From positions 186,001 to 250,000 of the forward strand of contig SAPZ01000003.1 of NCBI GenBank assembly GCA_004020875.1: a stretch of DNA of 64,000 nucleotides, read 5' to 3'. Below are positions 35,470-43,625 of the stretch, one piece after another. The notes below the pieces were generated by a model. The model was not told where the DNA came from. It searched no databases and worked only from the letters and a program-made list of their open reading frames with translations. This DNA comes from Mesorhizobium sp. (lineage in GTDB: Bacteria; Pseudomonadota; Alphaproteobacteria; Rhizobiales; Rhizobiaceae). Position numbers and translations under genes: made by a program. Numbering within the stretch: the stretch's first letter is position 1; every line of letters starts with the position of its first letter.

Positions 35470-35868
35470 CTACTCAGCGCTCAACGCATAACGTTCGACA
35501 ACTTCGGCGTTGATCAGCTTGGCGTGCAGCGTCATCAGCACGATCCGCGCGTCGAAACTGTCACCGGCCTCCAGTGCCGCCTCGATGCGGCGCTCGACCG
35601 CCAAGGTCGGCTCCCGGCCATTGGCCTGCTCGAACACGTCCGGCCCGATGACGCAATAGCCGCAAAGCTGCGCCACCGAGGTATACGCGTCGGCCGGCGG
35701 CTCGTCCGGCCAGCGGTCGTTCATCAGATTGACGATGGTGAGTTTGACGCCTTCGGGAACCAAGGCAGGATGCAGGTCGGCCTTGCGCAACGCCTCATCC
35801 AACTGCCGCAGGTCGCCCGAGCGGCCGAACATGCCGAGGAAGCCAAGGGAAGAACGCCGTTTTGCCAC
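35470..35868 (-). CDS. Small conserved-looking protein of unknown function
   Basis: A 132-residue protein that I do not recognise. GTG 35868 is chosen because GGGGAGAG lies 6-7 bases before it; the upstream part of the frame (to 35943) looks unrelated. The N-terminus is basic (AKRRSSLGFLGMFGRSGD), followed by alpha-helical charged sequence, LTIVNLMNDRWPDEPPADAY, and a C-terminal helix pair with ERRIEAALEAGDSFDARIVL. No signal peptide or membrane segment. A CGYC-containing segment (LCGYCVIGPD) has two cysteines three apart but no further ligands. It lies alone between a large inverted repeat and the dehydratase gene. Cytoplasmic, role unknown. Confidence 0.7.
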   Translation of the reverse strand: MAKRRSSLGFLGMFGRSGDLRQLDEALRKADLHPALVPEGVKLTIVNLMNDRWPDEPPADAYTSVAQLCGYCVIGPDVFEQANGREPTLAVERRIEAALEAGDSFDARIVLMTLHAKLINAEVVERYALSAE

Positions 35869-35996
35869 GATGATCTCTCCCCTTCGCGGCCTGCCGAGAT
35901 CGACCTTATCTGTGGGCTGAGTGTGGCTGAAACAAGGGCACAAAAAAGGACGGCCCGCCGGAGGCGAGCCGCCCTCACGATTGGTCGACTACAAGA

Positions 35997-37802
35997 TCAG
36001 TGATTATCGCGCGGCACGCCGCTGGTATGCGCGACGTCCTGGTACTTCACGGCCGGCTTCAGCACCATGCCGGCCGAGAACTGGTCGACCATGCCGCGCT
36101 GGATCTCCTGCCACGGCGTCTGGTGCTTGGGATAGTGATAGCCGCCATCGGCCTGCAGCGCGGCGCGCCGTTTGGCGATCTCCTCGTCGCTGACGAGAAT
36201 GTTGGCCGTGCCCTTCTTCAGGTCGATACGGACGCGGTCGCCGGTCTTGAGCAGGGCAAGGCCGCCGCCGATCGCAGCTTCCGGCGAGGCGTTGAGGATG
36301 GATGGCGAGCCGGACGTACCGGACTGGCGACCGTCGCCGATGCAGGCCAGCGAATGGATGCCCTTCTTGATCAAGTAAGCCGGCGGCTGCATGTTGACCA
36401 CCTCGGCGCCGCCAGGATAGCCGACAGGACCGGCACCGCGCATGAACAGGATCGTGTGCTCGTCGATGCCCTGCGCCGGATCGTCGATGCGGGCGTGGTA
36501 GTCCTCCGGCCCGTCGAAGACCATGGCGTTGCCCTCAAAGGCCTCTGGATCGTTCGGATTGGAGAGATAACGCTCACGAAACTCCGGCGAGATGCCGCTC
36601 GTCTTCATGATGGCGGAATCGAACAGATTGCCCTTGAGGTTGATGAAGCCGGCATTGGCCTTGAGCGGCTCGTCGGCGCTGCGGATAACCTCGTGGTTCT
36701 CGTTGATGGCATCACGGCAATTGTCGCCCATCGACTTGCCGTTGGCGGTGATCGCATCGGGATGCGGCAGGAGCCCTGCCTTCATCAGTTCGGCGACGAC
36801 CGCCGGCACGCCGCCGGCATGGTGGTAGTCTTCGCCGAGATACTCGCCGGTCGGCTGCAGGTTGACGAGCAGCGGCACGTCGAGGCCGATCTTCTGCCAA
36901 TCGTCATTGTCGAGCGGCACGCCGAGATGGCGGGCGATCGCGTTGAGGTGGATCGGCGCGTTGGTAGAGCCGCCGATCGCCGAATTGACGACGATGGCGT
37001 TCTCGAAGGCTTGGCGTGTCATGATATCCGAGGGCTTCAGGTCCTCATGCACCATGTCGACGATGCGCTTGCCGGTCTCGTAGGCGATCTGGCCGCGCTC
37101 GCGATAGGGCGCCGGGATCGCGGCCGAACCGGGGAGCTGCATGCCGAGCGCCTCGGCCAGCGAGTTCATGGTGGTGGCAGTGCCCATGGTGTTGCAATAG
37201 CCGGTCGACGGCGCCGAGGAGGCGACGATGTCCATGAACTCGTCATAGTTGATCTCGCCCGCAGACAGGCGCTGGCGCGACTCCCAGACGATGGTGCCGG
37301 AGCCCGTGCGCTTGCCCTTGTGCCAGCCATTAAGCATCGGGCCGACCGACAGCGCTATCGCCGGAATGTTCACGGTGGCTGCGGCCATCAGCAGCGCGGG
37401 CGTCGTCTTGTCGCAGCCGATGGCCAGCACGACGCCGTCGAGCGGATAGCCGTAAAGCACCTCGACGAGGCTGAGATAGGCGAGGTTGCGGTCCAGCGCG
37501 GCGGTGGGGCGCTTGCCGGTCTCCTGGATCGGATGGCACGGGAACTCGAAGGGGATGCCGCCCATCGAGACGATGCCTTCGCGCACGCGCTTGGCAAGCT
37601 CGAGGTGGTGTCGGTTGCAGGGGGAAAGATCGGAACCGGTCTGCGCGATGCCGATCAGCGGCTTGCCTGACATCAGCTCGGCGCGGGTCAGTCCATAGTT
37701 CAGATAACGCTCGAGATAGAGCGCGGTCATGCCCGGATTGTCGGGGTTGTCGAACCACTCCTGCGAGCGAAATTTCTTCTTCGTGGTGGGGGCGCCTGCC
37801 AT
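35997..37802 (-). CDS. IlvD/Edd family dehydratase, sugar-acid type
   Basis: A 601-residue iron-sulfur dehydratase. The length and the end [15 protein letters not shown] match the sugar-acid branch (L-arabinonate/D-xylonate/galactarate-type) rather than IlvD itself. Cluster-ligand regions are seen: [28 protein letters not shown] and [20 protein letters not shown]; also [20 protein letters not shown]. The reaction would be loss of water from an aldonate to give a 2-keto-3-deoxy acid. ATG 37802 has GGAG 6 bases before it and begins [19 protein letters not shown]. The gene stands alone, divergent from the CoxG-like gene, so substrate cannot be set from context. Confidence 0.88.
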   Translation of the reverse strand: MAGAPTTKKKFRSQEWFDNPDNPGMTALYLERYLNYGLTRAELMSGKPLIGIAQTGSDLSPCNRHHLELAKRVREGIVSMGGIPFEFPCHPIQETGKRPTAALDRNLAYLSLVEVLYGYPLDGVVLAIGCDKTTPALLMAAATVNIPAIALSVGPMLNGWHKGKRTGSGTIVWESRQRLSAGEINYDEFMDIVASSAPSTGYCNTMGTATTMNSLAEALGMQLPGSAAIPAPYRERGQIAYETGKRIVDMVHEDLKPSDIMTRQAFENAIVVNSAIGGSTNAPIHLNAIARHLGVPLDNDDWQKIGLDVPLLVNLQPTGEYLGEDYHHAGGVPAVVAELMKAGLLPHPDAITANGKSMGDNCRDAINENHEVIRSADEPLKANAGFINLKGNLFDSAIMKTSGISPEFRERYLSNPNDPEAFEGNAMVFDGPEDYHARIDDPAQGIDEHTILFMRGAGPVGYPGGAEVVNMQPPAYLIKKGIHSLACIGDGRQSGTSGSPSILNASPEAAIGGGLALLKTGDRVRIDLKKGTANILVSDEEIAKRRAALQADGGYHYPKHQTPWQEIQRGMVDQFSAGMVLKPAVKYQDVAHTSGVPRDNH

Positions 37803-37952
37803 GGTGGTCTCCGTATTTGTATGACAAATCGATAGGACAACGCGCGAGCGCAAGCAAGAGGCAGACGCTGCCGGGACCCGGACTTTGGTGCGATAGACTT
37901 GTTCCAGGCCGCGCGCTACGACCAATCGACAACAGCAATCCGGGAGGTCTTG

Positions 37953-38402
37953 ATGGCTTTGGTGATCGAAGGCGAGGAGCGGATCGCCGCACCCGTCGAA
38001 AAGGTGTGGGAGGCCCTCAACGACCCGGAAATCCTGAAAGAGGCGATTCCCGGCTGCCAGAGCCTGGAAAAGAGTTCGGACACCGAGATGGCGGCGACCG
38101 TGGTGCTGAAGATCGGGCCGATCAAGGCGACCTTCAATGGCGAAGTGACGCTGAAGAACCTCAAGCCGCCGCATTCCTACACCATCCAGGGCGAAGGCAA
38201 GGGCGGGATTGCCGGTTTCGCCAAGGGCGGCGCCGACGTGACGCTGACCGAGGATGGGCCGGATGCGACGGTGCTCAAATACGCCGCCAAGGCCGAGGTC
38301 GGCGGCAAGATCGCGCAGCTCGGCAGCCGGCTGATCCAGTCGACATCAAAGAAGCTTGCGGGGCAGTTCTTCTCGACGTTCGGCGAGAAGGTCGGCGCCT
38401 GA
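37953..38402 (+). CDS. CoxG / SRPBCC family protein
   Basis: A 149-residue START-like (SRPBCC) protein of the CO-dehydrogenase subunit G group: [33 protein letters not shown] at the start, then [15 protein letters not shown] and the glycine-rich [26 protein letters not shown] lies 5 bases before ATG 37953. CoxG proteins help anchor or mature molybdenum hydroxylases of the CO dehydrogenase/xanthine oxidase family, but no such enzyme is in the window. It is divergent from the sugar-acid dehydratase and convergent with mrp. Specific role unknown. Confidence 0.83.
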   Translation: MALVIEGEERIAAPVEKVWEALNDPEILKEAIPGCQSLEKSSDTEMAATVVLKIGPIKATFNGEVTLKNLKPPHSYTIQGEGKGGIAGFAKGGADVTLTEDGPDATVLKYAAKAEVGGKIAQLGSRLIQSTSKKLAGQFFSTFGEKVGA

Positions 38403-38417
38403 CCCTGCCCTCGAGGA

Positions 38418-39587
38418 CTACTCGAACACGATGCTCGGCACGGCGGCTTCGGCCGCGCCGCGCTCTTCCTGGACCCGGTCCCAGACCTTCGAGGCGATGT
38501 CGCGATAGATCTTTGCTTCCGCGCCCTCCGGCTTGGAGGCTACGACCGGCGCGCCGGCGTCCGAGCTTTCGCGGATTCCCATTTCCAGCGGCACCTCGCC
38601 GAGGAAGGTGACGCCGAGGCGCTCGGCCTCGCGCCGCGCACCGCCATGGCCGAAAATGTCGTAGCGCTTGCCGGTGTCGGGCGCGAGGAAGTAGCTCATG
38701 TTCTCGACGATGCCGAGCAGCGGCACGTCGACCTTCTTGAACATATTGAGGCCCTTGCGGGCGTCGATCAGCGCCAGGTCCTGCGGCGTCGAGACGATGA
38801 CTGCGCCGGCGAGCGGCACCTGCTGGGCCATGGTGAGCTGGGCGTCGCCGGTGCCGGGCGGCATGTCGACCACAAGCACGTCGAGCGGACCCCAATCGAC
38901 CTCGCGCAGCATCTGCGTCAGCGCCGACATAACCATCGGGCCGCGCCAGATCATCGGCGTCTCCTCGTCAACGAGGAAGCCCATCGACATGACCTTGAGG
39001 CCATAATTCTGCATCGGCTTCAGGATCTTGCCGTCGACCGTCTGCGGCCGGCCATGGATGTTGAGCAGCCTCGGCATCGACGGCCCATAGATGTCGGCGT
39101 CGAGCACGCCAACCTTCAAGCCGTTGGCGGCGAGGCCAAGCGCCAGGTTGACAGCGGTGGTCGACTTGCCGACGCCGCCCTTGCCCGAGGCGACCGCGAT
39201 GATGGCGCCGATGCCGGGCACGCCGCGCTTGCCGTGGCTTTGCGACGCGGGCGCGTGCGGCGCGGGACGAGGCGGCTGCGGTGCGGCAGGACGCGAAGCG
39301 GCCGGGCGCGCCGGAACCGCCGCTTCCATGCCGCCGCCCTTCTTCTCAGCCGTCAGCGCGACGACGGCGCTGGCGACGCCGGGGATGGCCTTCACCGCGC
39401 GCTCAGCCGCGGCGCGCAGCGGTTCCAGTTCCTGGGCACGCGCGGCGGGGACGGTAATCGAGAAGAAGACCTTGGAATCGGCGATAAATATCTCCGAGAC
39501 CATGCCGAGATCGACGATGTTGCCGGTGAAGTCCGGCCCGTTCACCGTCTTCAGGCGCTCGACGACGGATTCCTTGGTAATGGACAT
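38418..39587 (-). CDS. mrp: Mrp/NBP35-type P-loop ATPase (iron-sulfur carrier)
   Basis: A 389-residue Mrp/ApbC protein. An N-terminal MIP18 (DUF59) domain occupies about 1-85 (VNGPDFTGNIVDLGMVSEIF), followed by a Pro/Ala-rich linker and the MinD-like ATPase with deviant Walker A ASGKGGVGKSTTAVNLALGL, PSMPRLLNI and VVDMPPGTGDAQL. These proteins carry Fe-S clusters to apoproteins. In E. coli Mrp a CxxC follows ENMS; the matching place here reads ENMSYFLAPDTGKRYDIFGH, with no cysteines, so cluster binding must differ. GGGAAAAAGCTC precedes the ATG. Convergent with the CoxG gene. Confidence 0.9.
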   Translation of the reverse strand: MSITKESVVERLKTVNGPDFTGNIVDLGMVSEIFIADSKVFFSITVPAARAQELEPLRAAAERAVKAIPGVASAVVALTAEKKGGGMEAAVPARPAASRPAAPQPPRPAPHAPASQSHGKRGVPGIGAIIAVASGKGGVGKSTTAVNLALGLAANGLKVGVLDADIYGPSMPRLLNIHGRPQTVDGKILKPMQNYGLKVMSMGFLVDEETPMIWRGPMVMSALTQMLREVDWGPLDVLVVDMPPGTGDAQLTMAQQVPLAGAVIVSTPQDLALIDARKGLNMFKKVDVPLLGIVENMSYFLAPDTGKRYDIFGHGGARREAERLGVTFLGEVPLEMGIRESSDAGAPVVASKPEGAEAKIYRDIASKVWDRVQEERGAAEAAVPSIVFE

Positions 39588-39838
39588 GAGCTTTTTCCCG
39601 GGCGTTTGCCGGGTCAGATAATGCAGTTCCGGGCGAGAACCAAGCTTCGGAACGACATGTGCGGCGACATGCCTTCAAAAACTTGCACGCCCTGTCGGGT
39701 TTCGCGTGCGCCTTCCGTCTTCCAGACAGATGCATCTGACTTCGCAAGCTGCAGTCGCCGGAAGACGGCGCAACCCTATTTTCCCGGTTTCCGGCGCGGC
39801 GGCCCGAACGGAGCAGCCTGCAGAGAAAGGAGACACTC

Positions 39839-40216
39839 ATGCTCGCAAACAGCAACGCCACTGCCAATATCGCGGTGAAGGACCTGGAAAGGGCCAAGGC
39901 GTTTTACGAAGGTACGCTCGGCCTCAGCAAGGTTGACGACATGGGCGGCGAGCTGATCGTCTATAAAAGCGGCGACACGCTCATCAACGTCTACCATTCG
40001 CAGTTCGCCGGCACCAACAAGGCGACGGCGGTGACGTGGGCGGTCGGCGACCAGATCGGCGCGATCGTCAAATCGTTGAAATCGAAGGGAGTCACTTTCG
40101 AGCGTTACGACATGCCGGGGCTGACGCTCGAGGGCGACATCCATGTCGGTCACGGCATGAGGGTCGTCTGGTTCAAGGATCCCGACGGCAACATCCTGAA
40201 CCTGGTGGACAAATAG
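39839..40216 (+). CDS. VOC family protein (glyoxalase-like)
   Basis: A 125-residue single VOC-domain protein with ATG 39839 after GAAAGGAGA. It starts with SNATANIAVKDLERAKAFYE and ends WFKDPDGNILNLVDK, the two halves of a betaalphabetabetabeta module with the usual metal-site positions. No signal peptide, so cytoplasmic, unlike the VOC protein at 5571. Members include glyoxalases, fosfomycin-resistance proteins and simple ligand binders. The gene stands alone between mrp and the phosphate transporter. Confidence 0.82.
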   Translation: MLANSNATANIAVKDLERAKAFYEGTLGLSKVDDMGGELIVYKSGDTLINVYHSQFAGTNKATAVTWAVGDQIGAIVKSLKSKGVTFERYDMPGLTLEGDIHVGHGMRVVWFKDPDGNILNLVDK

Positions 40217-40243
40217 CCCCGCTACGAGGTTGACCGCCGGCGA

Positions 40244-41248
40244 TCACCCGGCCAACTGTGTGACGAAATAGGTCAACGCCGAAATCGCCGCCGTCGCCGG
40301 CAAGGTGATCACCCAGGCGACGACGATGTTGCCGGCGATGCCCCAGCGCACGGCGGAGACGCGGCGGGCGGCGCCCACGCCGATGATGGCGCCGGTGATG
40401 GTGTGAGTGGTCGAGACCGGAACACCGAGCCAAGTGGCCGCGAAAAGCGTGATGGCGCCGCCGGTCTCGGCGCAAAAGCCCTGCATTGGGTTCAGCCGCG
40501 TGATCTTCGATCCCATCGTGTGAACGATGCGCCAGCCGCCAAGCAGCGTGCCCAGCGCCAGCGCCGACTGGCAGGTTAGGACCACCCACAGCGGCACGTA
40601 GAAGCTCTGGCCGAGCATGCCTTGCGAATAGAGCAGCACGGCGATGATGCCCATGGTCTTCTGCGCGTCGTTGCCGCCATGTCCCAGCGAATAGAGCGAA
40701 GCGGAGAAGAACTGCAGCACGCGAAACGTGTTGTCGACCGCGAACGGCGTCTGGCGCACGAACAACCAGGAGACCAGGAGAACCAGGACCAGCGCGAGCA
40801 CGAATCCAGTCGCCGGCGAGAGCACGATGGCCGCGACCGTCTTGCCGAGCCCCGACCAGACGATGGCGCCGGTCCCGGCCTTGGCGACGCCGGCACCGAC
40901 CAGGCCGCCGATCAGCGCGTGCGAACTGCTCGACGGAATGCCGGCGACCCAGGTGACGATGTTCCAGACGATGGCGCCGACAAGCGCCGAGAAGATCACC
41001 GCCGGCGTGACGATGCTGGCGTCGACAATGCCTTTCCCCACCGTCTCGGCAACATGCAGGCCGAAGAACAGGAAGGCGATGAAATTGAAGAAAGCCGCCC
41101 AGAACACCGCGTAATGCGGCCTGAGCACCCGGGTGGAGACGATCGTCGCGATCGAATTGGCGGCGTCGTGCAGTCCGTTGAGGAAATCGAAGAACAGGGC
41201 CACGGCGACGAGGCCGATCAGCAGCGGAAGAGCGATCGTGGCGTCCAT
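40244..41248 (-). CDS. pit: Inorganic phosphate transporter, PiT family
   Basis: A 334-residue membrane protein with about ten hydrophobic helices. The PiT signatures are doubled, as expected: FLNGLHDAANSIATIVSTRV at the N-terminus and YSLGHGGNDAQKTMGIIAVL in the middle, plus IPSSSSHALIGGLVGAGVAK and GVPVSTTHTITGAIIGVGAA. It imports metal-phosphate with protons. The gene follows the DUF47 gene by 3 bp, a pairing known from rhizobia (orfA-pit) where it is a low-affinity phosphate system repressed under phosphate limitation. Confidence 0.93.
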   Translation of the reverse strand: MDATIALPLLIGLVAVALFFDFLNGLHDAANSIATIVSTRVLRPHYAVFWAAFFNFIAFLFFGLHVAETVGKGIVDASIVTPAVIFSALVGAIVWNIVTWVAGIPSSSSHALIGGLVGAGVAKAGTGAIVWSGLGKTVAAIVLSPATGFVLALVLVLLVSWLFVRQTPFAVDNTFRVLQFFSASLYSLGHGGNDAQKTMGIIAVLLYSQGMLGQSFYVPLWVVLTCQSALALGTLLGGWRIVHTMGSKITRLNPMQGFCAETGGAITLFAATWLGVPVSTTHTITGAIIGVGAARRVSAVRWGIAGNIVVAWVITLPATAAISALTYFVTQLAG

Positions 41249-41251
41249 CGC

Positions 41252-41893
41252 CTAGACGTTCTCGATCACGATGCCGCTGATCTCGTTGGCGACGTCCTCG
41301 AAGCGGTCGACCACCTTTTCCAGCTGGCTATAGATTTCCGAGCCGATCAGGTAAGCCATCGGGTCACTGCGGCCGTGATGCCTGAACAGATCCTTGAGGC
41401 CCTGCTCGTGCAGGTCGTCGGCGCGGCCTTCGACGCGCATGACCTCCTCGGCGATCGCGTTGAGGCGCGCTGCGTTGGCGCCAACCTTGCCGAGCAGCGG
41501 GATCGCCTCCGCGACCAGCCGGGCAGCCTGGACGATGACGCCACCCATATCCCGCATCAGCGGGTCGAACTCTTTCACCTCGAACAGTTTCACCGTCTTC
41601 ACGGTCTTGTGCATCATATCGATGGCGTCATCCATCGACTGGATCAGGTCCTTGATGTCGCCGCGATCGAAAGGGGTGATGAAGGAGCGTCTGACCGCAA
41701 GCAGGACCTCGGCAGTGATGCCGTCGGCCTCGTTTTCGAGATCGACGATTGTCTGGCACCAGCGGTCGATGTCCTCGCCGTTGAGAAGATGCTGAAGGGC
41801 TTCGGCGCCCCCGACCACGGTGCGTGAATGGCGTTCGAACAGTTCGAAGAAGCGATCCTCGCGCGGCAACAGCTTGCGAAACCAGCCCAGCAT
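41252..41893 (-). CDS. DUF47 / PhoU-like accessory protein of Pit
   Basis: A 213-residue, mostly helical PhoU-like protein with no membrane segment. It starts MLGWFRKLLPREDRFFELFE, the DUF47 hallmark, with GAGGAGG 5 bases before ATG 41893. Aspartate/glutamate-rich helices (DIDRWCQTIVDLENEADGIT and later EEVMRVEGRADDLHEQGL) are the metal-cluster positions in PhoU folds. It is translationally linked to pit and probably regulates that transporter. Confidence 0.9.
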   Translation of the reverse strand: MLGWFRKLLPREDRFFELFERHSRTVVGGAEALQHLLNGEDIDRWCQTIVDLENEADGITAEVLLAVRRSFITPFDRGDIKDLIQSMDDAIDMMHKTVKTVKLFEVKEFDPLMRDMGGVIVQAARLVAEAIPLLGKVGANAARLNAIAEEVMRVEGRADDLHEQGLKDLFRHHGRSDPMAYLIGSEIYSQLEKVVDRFEDVANEISGIVIENV

Positions 41894-42052
41894 CTCGTCC
41901 TCCTCAATCCGCCCTACCCACATAGCGCCATGTGCGGCGCGGGAAAACAGATAGCCGGCTCAAAAATGTGGACGATGTCCGATTGCGCGTGCGTCTTGCG
42001 CGGCAAGGCGATTTCCCCGACCCTGAGCAAAACCGTGGTGGATCGGTATTAC

Positions 42053-42952
42053 ATGATCGACAAACTGGAGTTCTTCCTCGCGCTGGCCAAGGAAGAGCAT
42101 TTCGGCCGGGCGGCGGAGGTGTGCGGCGTCACTCAGCCGACGCTGTCGGCCGGCATCAAGCAGCTCGAGGAGCAGCTCGGCGTCATGCTGGTGCTGCGCG
42201 GCTCCCGCTTCCAAGGGCTGACACCGGAAGGCAAGCAGGTGTTGGGCTGGGCGCGCCGCATCGTCGGCGACACAAGGACGATGCGCGAGGAGATGCGGGC
42301 GGCGCGCCACGGCCTTGCCGGTCGTATCCGAATCGCCGCCGTTCCGACGGCGCTGGCCATGGTGGCACGGCTGACGACGCCGTTTCGCGAAAAGCATCCG
42401 GGCGTCACCTTCTCCGTCCTGTCGCGGACCTCGATCGAGGTGCTGTCGCTGCTCGGCAATTTCGACGTCGATGCCGGCATCACCTATCTCGATAACGAGC
42501 CGCTCGGTCGCGTCACCAGCGTGCCCCTCTATGACGAGCGCTACCAGTTGATCACGGCGATCGGGAACCCCTATTCCGATCGCGACAAAGTGACATGGGC
42601 CGAAATCAGCCAGTTGCCGCTTTGTCTTCTCACCCCGGATATGCAGAACCGCCGCATCATCGACCAGCATCTGGCGGAAGCCGGCGTGCAGGTGCGGCCC
42701 ACGTTGGAATCCAACTCGATGATCGTGCTGTTCTCGCATATCCGTACCGGCAAATGGTCGTCGATCATGCCGCTCAACCTAGCGGAAACATTCGGCTTTT
42801 CCGAACCGATCCGGGCCATTCCGATCGTCGAGCCGGACGCCAGCCACACGGTCGGTCTGGTGGCAGCGCCGCGCGAGCCGCACACGCCGCTGGTGCAGGC
42901 GCTGCTGGACGAGGCGATGGCGCTCGCAGACGATTTCCGTCGTCATCGCTAG
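42053..42952 (+). CDS. LysR family transcriptional regulator of the formate dehydrogenase cluster
   Basis: A 299-residue LTTR. The N-terminal winged helix is MIDKLEFFLALAKEEHFGRA AEVCGVTQPTLSAGIKQLEE, and residues 90-295 are the co-inducer domain (RIRIAAVPTALAMVARLTTP...). ATG 42053 matches the family start. It lies just upstream of fdsG on the same strand, separated by a 193-bp region with an ATAG-N7-CTAT palindrome, an arrangement common for fds operons. It probably activates fdsGBA in response to formate or a related metabolite; the effector is inferred. Confidence 0.88.
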   Translation: MIDKLEFFLALAKEEHFGRAAEVCGVTQPTLSAGIKQLEEQLGVMLVLRGSRFQGLTPEGKQVLGWARRIVGDTRTMREEMRAARHGLAGRIRIAAVPTALAMVARLTTPFREKHPGVTFSVLSRTSIEVLSLLGNFDVDAGITYLDNEPLGRVTSVPLYDERYQLITAIGNPYSDRDKVTWAEISQLPLCLLTPDMQNRRIIDQHLAEAGVQVRPTLESNSMIVLFSHIRTGKWSSIMPLNLAETFGFSEPIRAIPIVEPDASHTVGLVAAPREPHTPLVQALLDEAMALADDFRRHR

Positions 42953-42978
42953 GCTAGAGAATGCGAGCCACCGCTTTT

Positions 42979-42997
42979 CGATAGAGAATTTCTATCG
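42979..42997. promoter_or_regulatory. LysR-type binding palindrome upstream of fdsG
   Basis: CGATAGA (42979-42985) and TCTATCG (42991-42997) are perfect 7-bp arms around GAATT and contain ATAG-N7-CTAT, which has the T-N11-A form of LTTR recognition sites. It lies about 150 bp before fdsG and 27 bp after the LysR stop, so it could be the main site for that regulator. Confidence 0.6.
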
Positions 42998-43145
42998 ATC
43001 GACGGGAGCGCTTTATTGATTTCGGAGGTTTCCTCTGATTTCGTAAGGACTTAGCGATATTGCGCCCTATGGATGTCGTTGCCCCGAAACCGCTCTATAT
43101 TCGGAGGTGACATACATTGGCCGCCACGACCAGGGAGGGCGCTGC

Positions 43146-43625
43146 GTGACCATGCAGGCCGCAAGTACCGAGATCGCGTCGCGCACGGCTGCGATCATTG
43201 ACGAGATGAAGGGCATCGAGGGCCCGCTGTTGCCGATCCTGCACAGCATACAGGACGAGTTCGGATACGTTCCGAAGGATGCACTGCCGGTGATTGCCGA
43301 TGGGCTGAACCTCTCGCGGGCCGAGGTGCATGGCGTGGTCAGCTTCTATCACGATTTCCGCGCCAAGCCGGCCGGACGGCACGTGCTGAAGCTCTGCCAG
43401 GCCGAAGCCTGCCAATCGATGGGCTCGGATGCGGTCGCCGCCAAGGTCAAGCAGTTGCTCGGCATCGATTTCCACGAGACCACGCGCGACGGATCGGTTA
43501 CACTGGAGCCGGTCTATTGCCTCGGGCTTTGCGCCTGCTCGCCTTCGGCGATGCTCAACGGCGAAGTCATCGGCCGGCTCGATGACGAGAAGATCGAAGA
43601 GATCGTCGCGGAGGTGCGTTCATGA
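43146..43625 (+). CDS. fdsG: NAD-dependent formate dehydrogenase gamma subunit (NuoE-like)
   Basis: A 159-residue thioredoxin-like [2Fe-2S] subunit. The fold starts at GPLLPILHSIQDEFGYVPKD and the cluster cysteines are in KLCQAEACQSMG and PVYCLGLCACSPSA, as in NuoE. It passes electrons between the alpha subunit and the NAD-reducing beta subunit. GTG 43146 is chosen (GGGAGGG ends 6 bases upstream); ATG 43152 two codons later is equally possible. Its stop overlaps the fdsB ATG. First structural gene of the fds operon. Confidence 0.92.
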   Translation: MTMQAASTEIASRTAAIIDEMKGIEGPLLPILHSIQDEFGYVPKDALPVIADGLNLSRAEVHGVVSFYHDFRAKPAGRHVLKLCQAEACQSMGSDAVAAKVKQLLGIDFHETTRDGSVTLEPVYCLGLCACSPSAMLNGEVIGRLDDEKIEEIVAEVRS

